Notes: a model not told the origin generated them from the letters alone. A stretch of DNA of 64,000 nt from Chrysogorgia sp. JL179-B06 (GCA_035772405.1 JAYKKM010000439.1:11077501-11141500), one strand, 5' to 3'; positions 1-7,927 are shown, numbered from the stretch's first letter. A program made the numbers and translations.

Positions 1-1
1 A

Positions 2-442
2 CTGAATGTCGGAGACACTACGTCCCATTCCTTCTTTTTTGACATCGGTGTGAGCTGGGACGACCTCGCCCAAAAGGACAAGAAGACCTGTAGATATGTG
101 CAAAAACACATCCATAAATTACCGTTTGGAGTGCCTCGGGGCACCGAAGCATTCCCAATTTCAGATTTGGAGGCAATTGTAGCGAGTTTTTACAGCAAAA
201 CACGGAAAAACCTAAGCTCTACCATTGCTTACAAGGGCGGACACTACGAGAGAGACCTGTTGGCAGACCTTGACATTCCGTCCGTAAATCTGGAATGCTT
301 CGGCTGTCCCAAAGCTGAAAAACTATTTGACCAACTTATCTGGCTGGAAACCTGTGGTAACCACATCTCCTTCAACGCCTATCAGCATTGCCCCAAAGTG
401 GAAGTGGAAGCGTACGGGCTGTGGATGCAAAAGAATCTTTAA
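2..442 (+). CDS. Polinton-associated conserved hypothetical protein, 5' partial
   Basis: The frame is open from base 2 to a TAA at 440-442, and the first in-frame start-like codon (GTG at 50) is not a credible eukaryotic start, so the gene begins left of the window. The visible 146 residues contain a TCRYVQKHIHKLPFG block, an AYKGGHYERDLL block, a NLECFGCPKA block and a C-terminal Cys/His-rich end. I recognise this block order from proteins encoded beside Maverick/Polinton genes in invertebrates. They look like the C-terminal half of an RNase H-fold or exonuclease-like protein, but no catalytic acidic set can be verified here. Function is therefore unassigned. It lies upstream of, and convergent with, the bZIP-like gene, and a poly(A) signal follows about 210 nt after the stop. 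Confidence 0.6.
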   Translation: MNVGDTTSHSFFFDIGVSWDDLAQKDKKTCRYVQKHIHKLPFGVPRGTEAFPISDLEAIVASFYSKTRKNLSSTIAYKGGHYERDLLADLDIPSVNLECFGCPKAEKLFDQLIWLETCGNHISFNAYQHCPKVEVEAYGLWMQKNL

Positions 443-649
443 AGATCAATACGAAACAATCGCGAAAACCCTCGGAAAATTACTGTGTGCACATAGTCTT
501 AGAGATTTTAAGAACCGTGGTACATGATTGAAATTTTAGTTACTAAATTAGTTTAGTTTTCTGCATGCTTTTTATTTTATGTAATTTTATGTAACACACC
601 TCTTTTGGAAACCAGCTTTGTAAGTTGAAAAGACTATAGTGTGTTTTTA

Positions 650-655
650 AATAAA
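650..655 (+). terminator. AATAAA poly(A) signal
   Basis: AATAAA lies about 210 nt downstream of the stop of the first gene, in AT-rich DNA. The stretch 443-765 holds no other convincing feature. Confidence 0.5.
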
Positions 656-765
656 GTTAAATCCTGTTAACTCATGTTTTATTTCATTCAAATCTTTATA
701 TCGTTACAAAAGAGGGAAAAAAAACACAACGAGTATTACGTTTTTATTCTTTTATAAAATGTGGT

Positions 766-781
766 GGCTCTTAAAAGAGCC
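766..781 (-). terminator. Histone-type mRNA 3' stem-loop
   Basis: Read on the minus strand this is GGCTCTTTTAAGAGCC, a perfect 6-bp stem with a TTTA tetraloop. It is preceded by an A-run ending in C and followed by ACCACA. Replication-dependent metazoan histone mRNAs end in this stem and a U-rich tetraloop followed by ACCCA-like bases. A purine-rich stretch (AAAAGAATAAAAA) lies downstream, where histone genes carry the U7-binding element. The stem starts 22 nt after the stop of the bZIP-like gene. The stem, loop and spacing are seen; processing by SLBP/U7 is inferred. Confidence 0.6.
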
Positions 782-802
782 GTTTTTTTTTTATCTTGAC
801 GT

Positions 803-1063
803 CTAAAAGTCAAAGCCCATGTTTTGTAGCAGGTCTAGGTTCGGAAGCTCTTCGAACCAGTCCATGTCCAAACTGTGGTCGGAGCCGCCTTCTGCCGTGT
901 CTTTTTTTTCCCCGCCGTGCTCCGACTCGAACCGAGCCACCAGTTCCGGGTTCTCGCGAAGTACAAAGTCATAAAAGGCTTTGTACTTGGCAAGCTTTTC
1001 TGTCCTCTTCTTTCTGCACCTTCTGGATTTCTCTGCATCCCGCCGCTGTTTTTCCACTTCCAT
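803..1063 (-). CDS. Small bZIP-like basic nuclear protein with acidic C-terminus
   Basis: This is an 86-residue protein from ATG 1063; a GTG-started extension upstream is unlikely. The N-terminal third is strongly basic, with SRRCRKKRTEKLAKY resembling the DNA-contacting half of a Jun/ATF-type basic region and doubling as a nuclear localisation signal. No regular leucine zipper follows, because the region is interrupted by a proline. The C-terminus (DMDWFEELPNLDLL) mixes acidic and bulky hydrophobic residues as transactivation domains do. A transcription-regulator role is inferred from this layout. Upstream lie closely spaced CACGTG sites, and TGACGTCA (CRE) sites are abundant near the GRF gene at the other end of the provirus. 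The transcript would run into a histone-type 3' stem-loop. A 9-codon upstream ORF begins at 1131. Confidence 0.55.
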   Translation of the reverse strand: MEVEKQRRDAEKSRRCRKKRTEKLAKYKAFYDFVLRENPELVARFESEHGGEKKDTAEGGSDHSLDMDWFEELPNLDLLQNMGFDF

Positions 1064-1138
1064 CCTGGCGCGAACTGTCAGATTGTGTGTGTTTCGCACT
1101 TTTACGACTTAGGGTCAAGGGCAAAGTCCATGTCCAAA

Positions 1139-1187
1139 GGTTACACGTGAAGGTTACACGTGATACCGCACGTGATACCGCACGCGA
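1139..1187. promoter_or_regulatory. CACGTG repeat cluster
   Basis: Four 12-13-bp repeats carry CACGTG at 1144-1149, 1157-1162 and 1169-1174, and CACGCG at 1181-1186. The first two repeats share GGTTACACGTGA and the last two share TACCGCACG. They sit between the divergent bZIP-like gene and the LRR gene and look like a bidirectional regulatory element for bHLH or bZIP factors. Confidence 0.5.
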
Positions 1188-1297
1188 TTTTTCGGTTTAC
1201 TTTACACTACGTCTCCGAGGACCGCTGTTACAGAATGTGGTTTTTTTTTTGGTTTGGTTTTTTTTTTTTGAAAAAAAAAACTGACGTTTAATACAAC

Positions 1298-1936
1298 ATG
1301 GCCGGTAAAACATTTGTTTTGTTTGTTTTCTTGTTGATCGGGTTATCGTTTGCCTCACGTTGCAAAGAGCAACGATGGATAGGTCTGTTGGATTGTTCGA
1401 GACTCCGCTTAGTGTCCTTACCACACATTGACACGCCAAACAGATGGGTTAAGGTAATCGACCTGAGACAAAATAACTTCGCTACTGCTAATCTCTCCAT
1501 GGTTTTGGTGGACTATCCCAATGTGCAACTAATAGATCTCCGCCAAAATCCACTAGTTTGCGTGAAGACCGTTCTAGTCCGAATACTATTAAGCGACTGT
1601 AACTCCACCACGACCACCGCAGGTACTAACACATCTTCATCTACTAATATCGCCTCTACGTTCTCCTTCGTCAACATCTCTAGCATCTCTCCGACTAAGA
1701 ATGGCAAGAATAATGATAGAACATTAACATTACTATATACTATACCTCCAGCTGGCGCTCTAGTGACCATACTTGTTTTCCTTGTTTGTTTTTGTGTTGT
1801 ACGGAGTAGAAGACGCCCTACCAACGATTTTGAACTCAGTGTTATGTCTAATGTTCCACGCTGTTCAGAAAGTGTTCTCTCTACTTCGACCTCTGACAGT
1901 GGATTATTACATTATGAGAGAGATACCGTAGTTTGA
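1298..1936 (+). CDS. Type I membrane protein with short leucine-rich-repeat ectodomain
   Basis: The 212-residue ORF starts at ATG 1298. Residues 1-20 form a typical signal peptide (FVLFVFLLIGLSFAS). Residues 22-105 carry paired cysteines and repeated VIDLRQNNF and LIDLRQNPL strands, which match LRR units closed by an LRR C-terminal cap (NPLVC...SDC). Residues 106-145 are Ser/Thr-rich with several N-glycosylation sequons. A single hydrophobic span (about 152-170) is followed by a basic stop-transfer (RSRRR) and a 40-residue Ser-rich tail ending HYERDTVV. The family is not a Polinton core gene; capture from the host is plausible. A role in host interaction would fit but is inference. A foldback MITE sits 40 nt downstream. 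Confidence 0.65.
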   Translation: MAGKTFVLFVFLLIGLSFASRCKEQRWIGLLDCSRLRLVSLPHIDTPNRWVKVIDLRQNNFATANLSMVLVDYPNVQLIDLRQNPLVCVKTVLVRILLSDCNSTTTTAGTNTSSSTNIASTFSFVNISSISPTKNGKNNDRTLTLLYTIPPAGALVTILVFLVCFCVVRSRRRPTNDFELSVMSNVPRCSESVLSTSTSDSGLLHYERDTVV

Positions 1937-1975
1937 TTTTGTATATGTTGACAATTTTTCAAGATTCCTTGTTTT

Positions 1976-2096
1976 GTAGCCTGCGGCCCCTTATTACCTT
2001 GCGCCTGCACGCGTCACCGCGGACCGTGTCAGCGGTGACGCGTTCAGCGGTGACGCGTGCAGGCGCAAGGTAATAGGGGCTGCTTCCGCAGGCTAC
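1976..2096. mobile_element. 121-bp foldback MITE with 7-bp target-site duplication
   Basis: The ends GTAGCCTGCGG and CCGCAGGCTAC are inverted and continue as near-perfect arms (about 1976-2020 and 2047-2096) around a short GGTGACGCG-repeat centre. TTGTTTT flanks both sides directly (1969-1975 and 2097-2103), which is a convincing target-site duplication of hAT-like size. It inserted between two provirus genes after integration, without breaking either. Confidence 0.8.
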
Positions 2097-2443
2097 TTGT
2101 TTTGTTACTAATTTTAGATAAAGTGTTGATAACAAAGTAGGTTGTGTCACATAGAACTTGCGACAACTTCCTGTTGAGAGCCGTTGAGTTAATTTATAAT
2201 ATTATTTTCATATGAAATCAAACATTTCATATATTTGAAACTTTGCTAGTGTCGTCTCCAAGCGATTACCTTGTTTTCTATCTACACTTTGCTTGAACGA
2301 GGATGTTTCTCAGTACACATTTCAAATGAATAACATTGCTTGAAACATTTATGACAACGTACTCATTCTGTGTTTGTTTTTTTCAAATACATAATTGAAT
2401 TATTTCACATTTTGTGTTCATTTACTGTTGTCGGGTGGGAAAG

Positions 2444-2806
2444 ATGGAAGTGATTTTGGATGAGCTTAAAAGAAATGACGTCGACATTGATATGAGAACG
2501 TTAACACATCATGTCAACTACATGCTTAAATATCATGAGACGTTGTACAATCAATTGGTACCGCGCATAGATCCTGACGAGTTATCAATCGTTTTTATCG
2601 AGATGAATGTGAACAATTTTGGTCGTGCCATAGCTTACCTGACATTGGTTTATGTGATGAATGACTCTTGCTCAGAGCACGTTACGCGTAGAGCTGTACA
2701 GTTGGTTGCCGCACCTCTTAAAAGCTTCGATATCACAATGGTCAAGATCGAAGAAAGTTTTTTCCGTAAAATGATTTCTTTTGCTCAACGTATTTTTTCG
2801 CTATAA
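2444..2806 (+). CDS. Putative Bcl-2-like protein
   Basis: This is a 120-residue protein from ATG 2444; the in-frame GTG at 2414 is less likely. It looks all-helical. The segment VNNFGRAIAYLTLVYVM (residues about 55-71) resembles a BH1 motif, where an N-(W/F)-GR core is followed by a hydrophobic helix, and an acidic helix precedes it. No clear BH2 tryptophan or C-terminal membrane anchor is seen, and 120 residues is short for the fold, so the call is tentative. Adintoviruses and adenoviruses are known to carry Bcl-2 homologues that block host apoptosis, which makes the position plausible. AATAAA at 2824-2829 provides its own poly(A) signal, only 33 nt before the ATPase start. Confidence 0.4.
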   Translation: MEVILDELKRNDVDIDMRTLTHHVNYMLKYHETLYNQLVPRIDPDELSIVFIEMNVNNFGRAIAYLTLVYVMNDSCSEHVTRRAVQLVAAPLKSFDITMVKIEESFFRKMISFAQRIFSL

Positions 2807-2823
2807 AGTACACGAACATGTGA

Positions 2824-2829
2824 AATAAA
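2824..2829 (+). terminator. AATAAA poly(A) signal
   Basis: It lies 18 nt after the stop of the Bcl-2-like gene and 10 nt before the ATPase ATG, typical of compact viral gene ends. Confidence 0.45.
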
Positions 2830-2838
2830 ACTCATTTA

Positions 2839-3486
2839 ATGTTTTGCACGATGGATGTACGGTTTAAAACACCTGCAAATTTTTATATTTGCGGACAAAG
2901 TCAAAGTGGAAAATCGTATTTGGTTCGCTCCATGTTACATCATTTAGAAGAACTGTTTTATCCTGTTCCAGCAAAAATAATTTACTGCTATGGAGAGTAT
3001 CAAAAGGAATTTGACGAATTATCTATGCCGAACGTTGAACTGGTGGAAGGTTTTCCAAACGACTTATATGACTTAACAGAAGGGTATGATAATTCCCTAG
3101 TCGTGCTTGATGATTTGATGTCTCACTGTTCCAACGATCAACGCGCATCAGACCTATTTACCCGCGGTTCTCATCATCGTGGTATATCTGTGTTGTACCT
3201 TACGCAAAATTTATTTCCACCCGGTAAATTGTCACGAACGATCTCACTCAATTCACACTATATGTTGGTATTCCGGAATTTACGCGACTCGCTTGGGATT
3301 ACAACACTTGCGAAACAAATGTTTCCTAAACATGGCAATTACCTTTTGGATTCGTATCGTGATGCTACAAGCAGCCCTTACGGATATTTAATGATTGATT
3401 GTCATCAGCTGACACCGGAAAACATGCGTCTAAGAACCAGCATTTTACCTGGGGAGAGACAGATTGTCTACGTGAAGCGTACTTAA
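2839..3486 (+). CDS. Genome-packaging ATPase (FtsK/HerA type)
   Basis: The 215-residue protein has a Walker A motif GQSQSGKS (residues 19-26) after a beta strand FYIC, a Walker B motif SLVVLDDL (86-93) and a downstream VLYLTQNLF strand (119-126) in the position of the polar sensor. This matches the A32/FtsK-HerA packaging ATPases of Polintons and adintoviruses in size and motif order. It would pump viral DNA into preformed capsids. It is uninterrupted. A second in-frame ATG at residue 5 is an alternative start. It leads a plus-strand run with two conserved unknown genes, 34 nt before the next ATG, and lies opposite the minus-strand capsid block. Confidence 0.9.
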   Translation: MFCTMDVRFKTPANFYICGQSQSGKSYLVRSMLHHLEELFYPVPAKIIYCYGEYQKEFDELSMPNVELVEGFPNDLYDLTEGYDNSLVVLDDLMSHCSNDQRASDLFTRGSHHRGISVLYLTQNLFPPGKLSRTISLNSHYMLVFRNLRDSLGITTLAKQMFPKHGNYLLDSYRDATSSPYGYLMIDCHQLTPENMRLRTSILPGERQIVYVKRT

Positions 3487-3520
3487 GTTGTGTGTGCCGT
3501 TTAAATCCACCATTTACAAG

Positions 3521-3850
3521 ATGTCGAAGCGTATGAGAGGAACTCTTCCCTATCTTCAGGTTATAATGAAATCTAAACCTAAATTGCGAAAGTTGCTTAT
3601 CGATAACGTTCCCGCGAATGTTATCACGGCTATTTGTGAGTGTTCACTGAATTTACTTAAAGGTGTTATCCCATTAACACCGCGTCAAAAGCAACGTTTG
3701 GTGCGCTACAAGACACATCTCCGCGCGTTGGCAAATAAGAAAGTGTCGAGGAAACGAAAAAAGGTGTACCTTAATCAAAAAGGTGGGGGTTTATTGACGG
3801 CTCTTTTGGCACCGATTCTTAGTGTACTTGGAAGTTTGCTAGTAAAATGA
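3521..3850 (+). CDS. Small basic Polinton protein with hydrophobic C-terminus
   Basis: This is a 109-residue protein from ATG 3521; a TTG 33 nt upstream is disregarded. Its body is rich in Lys/Arg with a CxC-L helix (ICECSLNLLKG), followed by a basic RKRKKVYLNQKGGG segment and a hydrophobic tail (LLTALLAPILSVLGSLL). I recognise the pattern from small proteins beside Polinton ATPases in cnidarians. The basic-then-amphipathic layout recalls adenovirus core or membrane-lytic proteins such as pVI and pX, but no homology is claimed. Its TGA stop overlaps the next gene's ATG (ATGA at 3847-3850). Confidence 0.6.
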   Translation: MSKRMRGTLPYLQVIMKSKPKLRKLLIDNVPANVITAICECSLNLLKGVIPLTPRQKQRLVRYKTHLRALANKKVSRKRKKVYLNQKGGGLLTALLAPILSVLGSLLVK

Positions 3851-4572
3851 AACATGCAAAACGTATGGTTTTGGTCCCCGAGGACACACTTCACAGATAC
3901 GAGCAAAGACAAAGACTTGAGACCTCCCCGATTATGGCCAACATGATGCATAAAGATACGGACATGTCAAATATTCTTCAACGTACGGATATGGACGATG
4001 CTGAAAAGCTAAAATTGTACTATGCAAATTTGGAGCGTTATCTGGACTTGAGGCGTCAAAAGGATAATCAAATACCCACCGTTCGGATAGCCGAAAATAA
4101 AGAGGAATCTAAAGAAAAGGCGCAGTTACCTGATACAACCGTAGTGGAAAATATTCCGAGAACAATGCGTGGTAGAGCTACAGCACTTTTGAGCCGTTTG
4201 AAAGCAAGACCTGACGTTATTTCGTGGGATGAAACGGGACAAGTCAAGCTCGAGGGTGAAACCATCCCGCAATCAAACATATCTGATTTGGTTTCGGACG
4301 CTATGAGGGCGAGAAAAAATTTCAATCCTATGGGCTCAAGAGAATTTTTTCGTGTTTTGTCAAAGATCAATATGCCACGAGACCTCGTAAGGAATGAGGA
4401 AAGATGGAAACAATCCTTAGCTGACAATGCGTCTGGAGAAGAAGAAGAAGAGGTTCTTTACAGCAGCCCACAACGTGCAAGCCCCCAAAGTGCAAGCCCT
4501 ATGAAATATATCCAGTCAATGCTGAAGAGACGTGGAGAAAAACAAACTCAGAAACGTTGGCTTAATTATTAA
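3847..4572 (+). CDS. Conserved Polinton hypothetical protein, ~240 aa
   Basis: The 241-residue ORF starts in the ATGA overlap with the preceding gene. An N-terminal helical part (MVLVPEDTLHRYEQRQRLETSP) and a KLYYANLERYLDLRRQKD helix are followed by a globular region ending in RNEERWKQ, then a Glu-rich tract and a Ser-Pro-rich tail. I recognise this architecture as a conserved partner gene of the Polinton/adintovirus ATPase in marine invertebrates, often annotated only as uncharacterised. A virion-assembly role is an inference from synteny. AATAAA at 4592-4597 follows the stop by 20 nt. Confidence 0.65.
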   Translation: MKHAKRMVLVPEDTLHRYEQRQRLETSPIMANMMHKDTDMSNILQRTDMDDAEKLKLYYANLERYLDLRRQKDNQIPTVRIAENKEESKEKAQLPDTTVVENIPRTMRGRATALLSRLKARPDVISWDETGQVKLEGETIPQSNISDLVSDAMRARKNFNPMGSREFFRVLSKINMPRDLVRNEERWKQSLADNASGEEEEEVLYSSPQRASPQSASPMKYIQSMLKRRGEKQTQKRWLNY

Positions 4573-4781
4573 TCCTGTATTTGTTTTATTGAATAAATCA
4601 TGTTTTTAAAGTTATTAAATGTTTTTTAAAAGTTTCTAGTTGTTGTTTTTTTGTTTTTTTTATTTATTTATTTATTATTATTTTTTTTTTTAATTTTTTT
4701 TTTTTTTTTTTTTTTGGGGGGAGTACAAATCAAGACACACACACGATTTTACAACAAATATTTATTGCAACAAACGATACA
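4573..4781. terminator. Convergent 3'-end region with opposing poly(A) signals
   Basis: AATAAA at 4592-4597 serves the plus-strand genes, and TTTATT at 4761-4766 gives AATAAA on the minus strand 16 nt after the protease stop. Between them is a T-rich stretch with long T-runs and no gene. Confidence 0.6.
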
Positions 4782-5294
4782 TTAATTTTCAAACAGGTTT
4801 TTACTAAACTGAATAAGATTAACATTTGGACGATTTAACAATATTTTTAAATGACTCTTAACAAACCGAGACACTTTTGCATCGTTTAACATAGTATCGT
4901 TATTAAATAACTGCACGATTTTATTCATGCTTTGTCCTCGTGCTCTGTGGCTAAGGTAGAATATGCAATATTGGCCACACACATCTGACCAAGCACTTTG
5001 CAGTTTACGCGTGTTTAATTCCCATTCATAAGGCTCTAAAAAGTCTCCAAACGAATCCCTGTAGTGATCTGGCGGCTGTCCATAACTGTCAAAGAATTCC
5101 CCTTTCTGTTCTGCTGGGAAGTAGAATGCCACCCAGTGCGTTCCAGGTTCACTGCTCGGGTCTGTGTTTGCAACAAAACCGCATGGATATTTATCAACTG
5201 TCTGAGGTAACTTATCACTAGGAAACACACCGCAAAACTTCTTGCTTGTTATCGGATCTTGGTCTAATGCATGAATTATCTGAGCAGTGTTCAT
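4782..5294 (-). CDS. Adenain-type capsid maturation cysteine protease
   Basis: The 170-residue protein begins at ATG 5294. Catalytic residues fit the adenovirus protease/Ulp1 (C5/C48) fold in order: H53 in GTHWVAFYF, D69 in FFDSYG, Q99 in KLQS and C106 in SDVCGQYC. Length is typical for Polinton/adintovirus adenains. It should cleave capsid and core proteins during virion maturation. Its ATG follows directly on the TAA of the major capsid gene with no spacer. All catalytic residues are intact. Confidence 0.92.
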   Translation of the reverse strand: MNTAQIIHALDQDPITSKKFCGVFPSDKLPQTVDKYPCGFVANTDPSSEPGTHWVAFYFPAEQKGEFFDSYGQPPDHYRDSFGDFLEPYEWELNTRKLQSAWSDVCGQYCIFYLSHRARGQSMNKIVQLFNNDTMLNDAKVSRFVKSHLKILLNRPNVNLIQFSKNLFEN

Positions 5295-6623
5295 TTAGCC
5301 AGAGTAATCGTAAATGACGTTTCTTTCTGTATCGATCTGAATTAGGTTTTCGAATTCCCCGTAACACACGAGACTCACAGCGGCTGCTGGCGCGGCAGAG
5401 AACTTGATGTCAACTGCGAGATTTCCTCGTTGAACAACATTAAAATGGGGTGACGACCCACACATATCGGCGGACAGATCGAAAGCATAAACTGCGTAAC
5501 CTTTTGGAAACTCTTCTCGCGATATATCGTTTCCACTGTTGTAATACATTTTTCCCGTACCAGAAAACATCGTACCGAATGCCTCAACAAATCTAGGGTT
5601 TGCACCAAAGGAAAGTTGTATCGGCTTAAACGGTAGGTCTTCTCCATTCACGGATATTCCAATAGAGGACACGTTAAAATGCTGAAAGTTGTACGGATTC
5701 CTCTTGTATGCCCCATTATACGCTGCGCTTTCGACCAATCCAAAGACAAACGATTTCGGTACAAGTCCATTAAAGACGTTATCTTTTCTCAGGGAGGGAT
5801 TTCCTGCTGGAATAATGAAACTCTTGCACTCGACGCGACGTATAGGGTAGATAGCCGGTCCTTTTTTCAATGCGATTTCATGAGCTATGGAAATGCTTGG
5901 GCTAACTTTCACTTTACGTATCTTGAGATAGACATCGGTCAGCTTTACTTTGTAATCGGCGTCGTCCTCAGAGGCCATCAAACAAAACTCGTTGTCATTT
6001 CGATTCAGAATAACTTTCAGGTCAACGAAACTTAGCAGGAGCCGTTCGGACATAAATACATCGCTGAATATAGGTCCGGCCATCTCTATTACTCCACTTG
6101 TCTTGTTAAACGCATATCTCGATTTAAGACCCAGGTTAGCGTTGGCAGCTGCCAAAGTAGGATCCGCCACGCCCATTTTCCCTGCAGTATCTTTGTAGAA
6201 CAGAGCTGCAGTGAGTTGAGAATCCTTTGCGGACGGACCATAGTTGAGGAGGGTTTCCAGATATGCTCGGTAGGCATAAGTCCCCGTGGCCTGGGTCACT
6301 TGCTTTTCATTCAAAAACACATCGATTTGTTTGAACAGACTGTGCAGGAAATTGTTCACCACTCCAACTTTCTCGTCAGCGTCAAGATTTGTACCGTCTG
6401 CTTTTGTCACTTTAGCTCTCACCACAAGAATCGTTTTTGATAAATCCACATAATCTTCAGTGCCTGGAGATAGGAACGTGATTGCACCACCGTCCGATAC
6501 ACTGGATACAGGTTGATGATTTATCCAATGTCCCTTCTCCAAACTGACCTGTGTTGGTGGCACAGAAAATAGATCGAGTTCATTCTTTGTGCATTCTTGC
6601 GATTTGGCATGTACGAAATTCAT
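5295..6623 (-). CDS. Major capsid protein (double jelly-roll hexon-like)
   Basis: The 442-residue protein has the size and sequence pattern of the Polinton/adintovirus major capsid protein; relatives in animal genomes are often annotated F54H12.2-like. An N-terminal VSLEKGHWINHQPVSS stretch leads into strand-rich LSPGTEDYVDLSKTILVVRAKV, followed by alternating strands through to the C-terminal LVCYGEFENLIQI. The family forms trimeric pseudo-hexameric capsomers. The gene is uninterrupted. It lies between the protease (0 nt apart) and the core protein (2 nt apart). The identification rests on recognition plus synteny with ATPase, protease and penton. Confidence 0.9.
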   Translation of the reverse strand: MNFVHAKSQECTKNELDLFSVPPTQVSLEKGHWINHQPVSSVSDGGAITFLSPGTEDYVDLSKTILVVRAKVTKADGTNLDADEKVGVVNNFLHSLFKQIDVFLNEKQVTQATGTYAYRAYLETLLNYGPSAKDSQLTAALFYKDTAGKMGVADPTLAAANANLGLKSRYAFNKTSGVIEMAGPIFSDVFMSERLLLSFVDLKVILNRNDNEFCLMASEDDADYKVKLTDVYLKIRKVKVSPSISIAHEIALKKGPAIYPIRRVECKSFIIPAGNPSLRKDNVFNGLVPKSFVFGLVESAAYNGAYKRNPYNFQHFNVSSIGISVNGEDLPFKPIQLSFGANPRFVEAFGTMFSGTGKMYYNSGNDISREEFPKGYAVYAFDLSADMCGSSPHFNVVQRGNLAVDIKFSAAPAAAVSLVCYGEFENLIQIDTERNVIYDYSG

Positions 6624-6625
6624 AT

Positions 6626-7132
6626 TTAACCGAATATGTCAAGAGTTGTTCTCCGCTTCTTGGTCTGATTGCTTCTGGTAGTAGACGTCGATGCTTTTCT
6701 CTTTTTATTTGTTTTCCGTTTCTTGGGCTGACTGCTTCTGGCAGTAGATACCTTTCTCTTTTTAGCTGTTTGCTTTGTACGTTTTCTTGCACGTTTTCCG
6801 CTTCCTGTTTGAGCATAAGTTTGAAGTCGATTAACGGCTTTATTTTTTGCGATGTTTACAGCTTCTTTTCCTCGGCTTTTTATCGCTTCTTTCAGATTTC
6901 TTCCAGAAGCAACGTCTCCTAACAGATTACCTCCAGCATTCAAGGCAATTTTTCCAAGAGCTTTTGCTCCACGTTTAACCATCGGCATGACTGTTCTAGC
7001 GATACTACGAAATAGGCCACCGAGTCCATATCCCATCTGTCCATGACCCATTTGCCATGGACTGCCTCTGAAAACAGGCATTCCGTGTCCTTGTTGTTGA
7101 TCGAGATAGTAACGTACGTATGGATTATTCAT
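6626..7132 (-). CDS. Basic virion core protein (pX-like)
   Basis: This is a 168-residue protein from ATG 7132; a GTG two codons upstream overlaps the penton stop and is not used. The N-terminus is Gly/Met/Gln-rich (GHGMPVFRG, GHGQMGYGLGGLF), then an amphipathic helix around AKALGKIALNAGGNLLGD, then a long Lys/Arg-rich tail with repeated PKKRKTNKKRK and TKKRRT blocks. This matches the DNA-condensing core proteins next to the capsid genes of adintoviruses, compared in the literature to adenovirus pX/mu. The GG-containing sites would suit adenain cleavage, which is inference. Confidence 0.75.
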   Translation of the reverse strand: MNNPYVRYYLDQQQGHGMPVFRGSPWQMGHGQMGYGLGGLFRSIARTVMPMVKRGAKALGKIALNAGGNLLGDVASGRNLKEAIKSRGKEAVNIAKNKAVNRLQTYAQTGSGKRARKRTKQTAKKRKVSTARSSQPKKRKTNKKRKASTSTTRSNQTKKRRTTLDIFG

Positions 7133-7134
7133 CT

Positions 7135-7881
7135 TCACGTAAAATAACTGTGCTGTCTGAAGTGAAGTGTTGTCACCACCTTCCCGCGTTCAAATGGCAC
7201 GGGGTCGCCTGTATCGCTCCTTAAAAGAATTTCCATGTCTTCGAATGATTTAGTTTGGACAGGCACGTATTGGATGTTTGTGAACGTTTTAGTAATGACG
7301 TCACCAGACTTTCCCTGAACGGGAATGCTTCTGAGTAATTGGGCGCTCGTATCTCCGACGATCTGCGGTTGAACAATATCACAATAGATGTAAATTATCG
7401 TCATCCCAAACAAGTCTGCCACGTAAGGGCTTTCGGTCGTTTTTGCGAATTTTACATCTTTTCCTCCAAACCCAAAGATAATCGACATTCTTCCTGTTAG
7501 AGCCAATTGATATCCAGTTTTCAATTGAACTGTCACTTTTCCAATTAGAGCATTAAACGACAACTTAATGTTGTCGTTAACATATTTTGCCAAAGCTTTA
7601 TTGGTACTTTTGATAAGATCTTGTACGGTTTCGTAGTAGCCGTAATCCACAATCGTCGTCAGAAAAAGTCCACTTCTGTCCGCGTAATAGATATGGTTCT
7701 TATGTTCTTGTAGAGTGTACCACGTATTCGGGTAAGAGATGGAGTACAAACCAACTTCCCATTCGCCATTCAAATCAATGGTTTGTGGCAATTTTACACG
7801 ATAACTCGTCGTTTTGTTATCGGGAAAGATATTCAGGGATGCATTGCTAGGAAGCGTGAGATAAAAATGTGTTCCACTCAT
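7135..7881 (-). CDS. Penton-like minor capsid protein (single jelly roll)
   Basis: The 248-residue protein starts at ATG 7881. The opening FYLTLPSNAS...NIFPDNKTTSYRVKLP pattern, followed by EWEVGLYSISYPNTWYTL, is the hallmark start of Polinton/adintovirus penton proteins, which occupy capsid vertices. The gene is intact and first in the four-gene minus-strand block penton, core, capsid, protease. Confidence 0.88.
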   Translation of the reverse strand: MSGTHFYLTLPSNASLNIFPDNKTTSYRVKLPQTIDLNGEWEVGLYSISYPNTWYTLQEHKNHIYYADRSGLFLTTIVDYGYYETVQDLIKSTNKALAKYVNDNIKLSFNALIGKVTVQLKTGYQLALTGRMSIIFGFGGKDVKFAKTTESPYVADLFGMTIIYIYCDIVQPQIVGDTSAQLLRSIPVQGKSGDVITKTFTNIQYVPVQTKSFEDMEILLRSDTGDPVPFERGKVVTTLHFRQHSYFT

Positions 7882-7927
7882 TATGAATTACAAATCAAAA
7901 TAGCAAAGAAACTACACACACATTGGT

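Noticed and set aside
50..50. GTG at 50 as start of the first gene
   Set aside because: The frame is open to the window edge and GTG starts are not expected in animal genes; the same reasoning moved starts of several other genes to ATG.
1298..1936. Cellular gene interrupted by the provirus
   Set aside because: It is a single-exon ORF packed between provirus genes at typical viral spacing, so a captured gene is more likely than host sequence.
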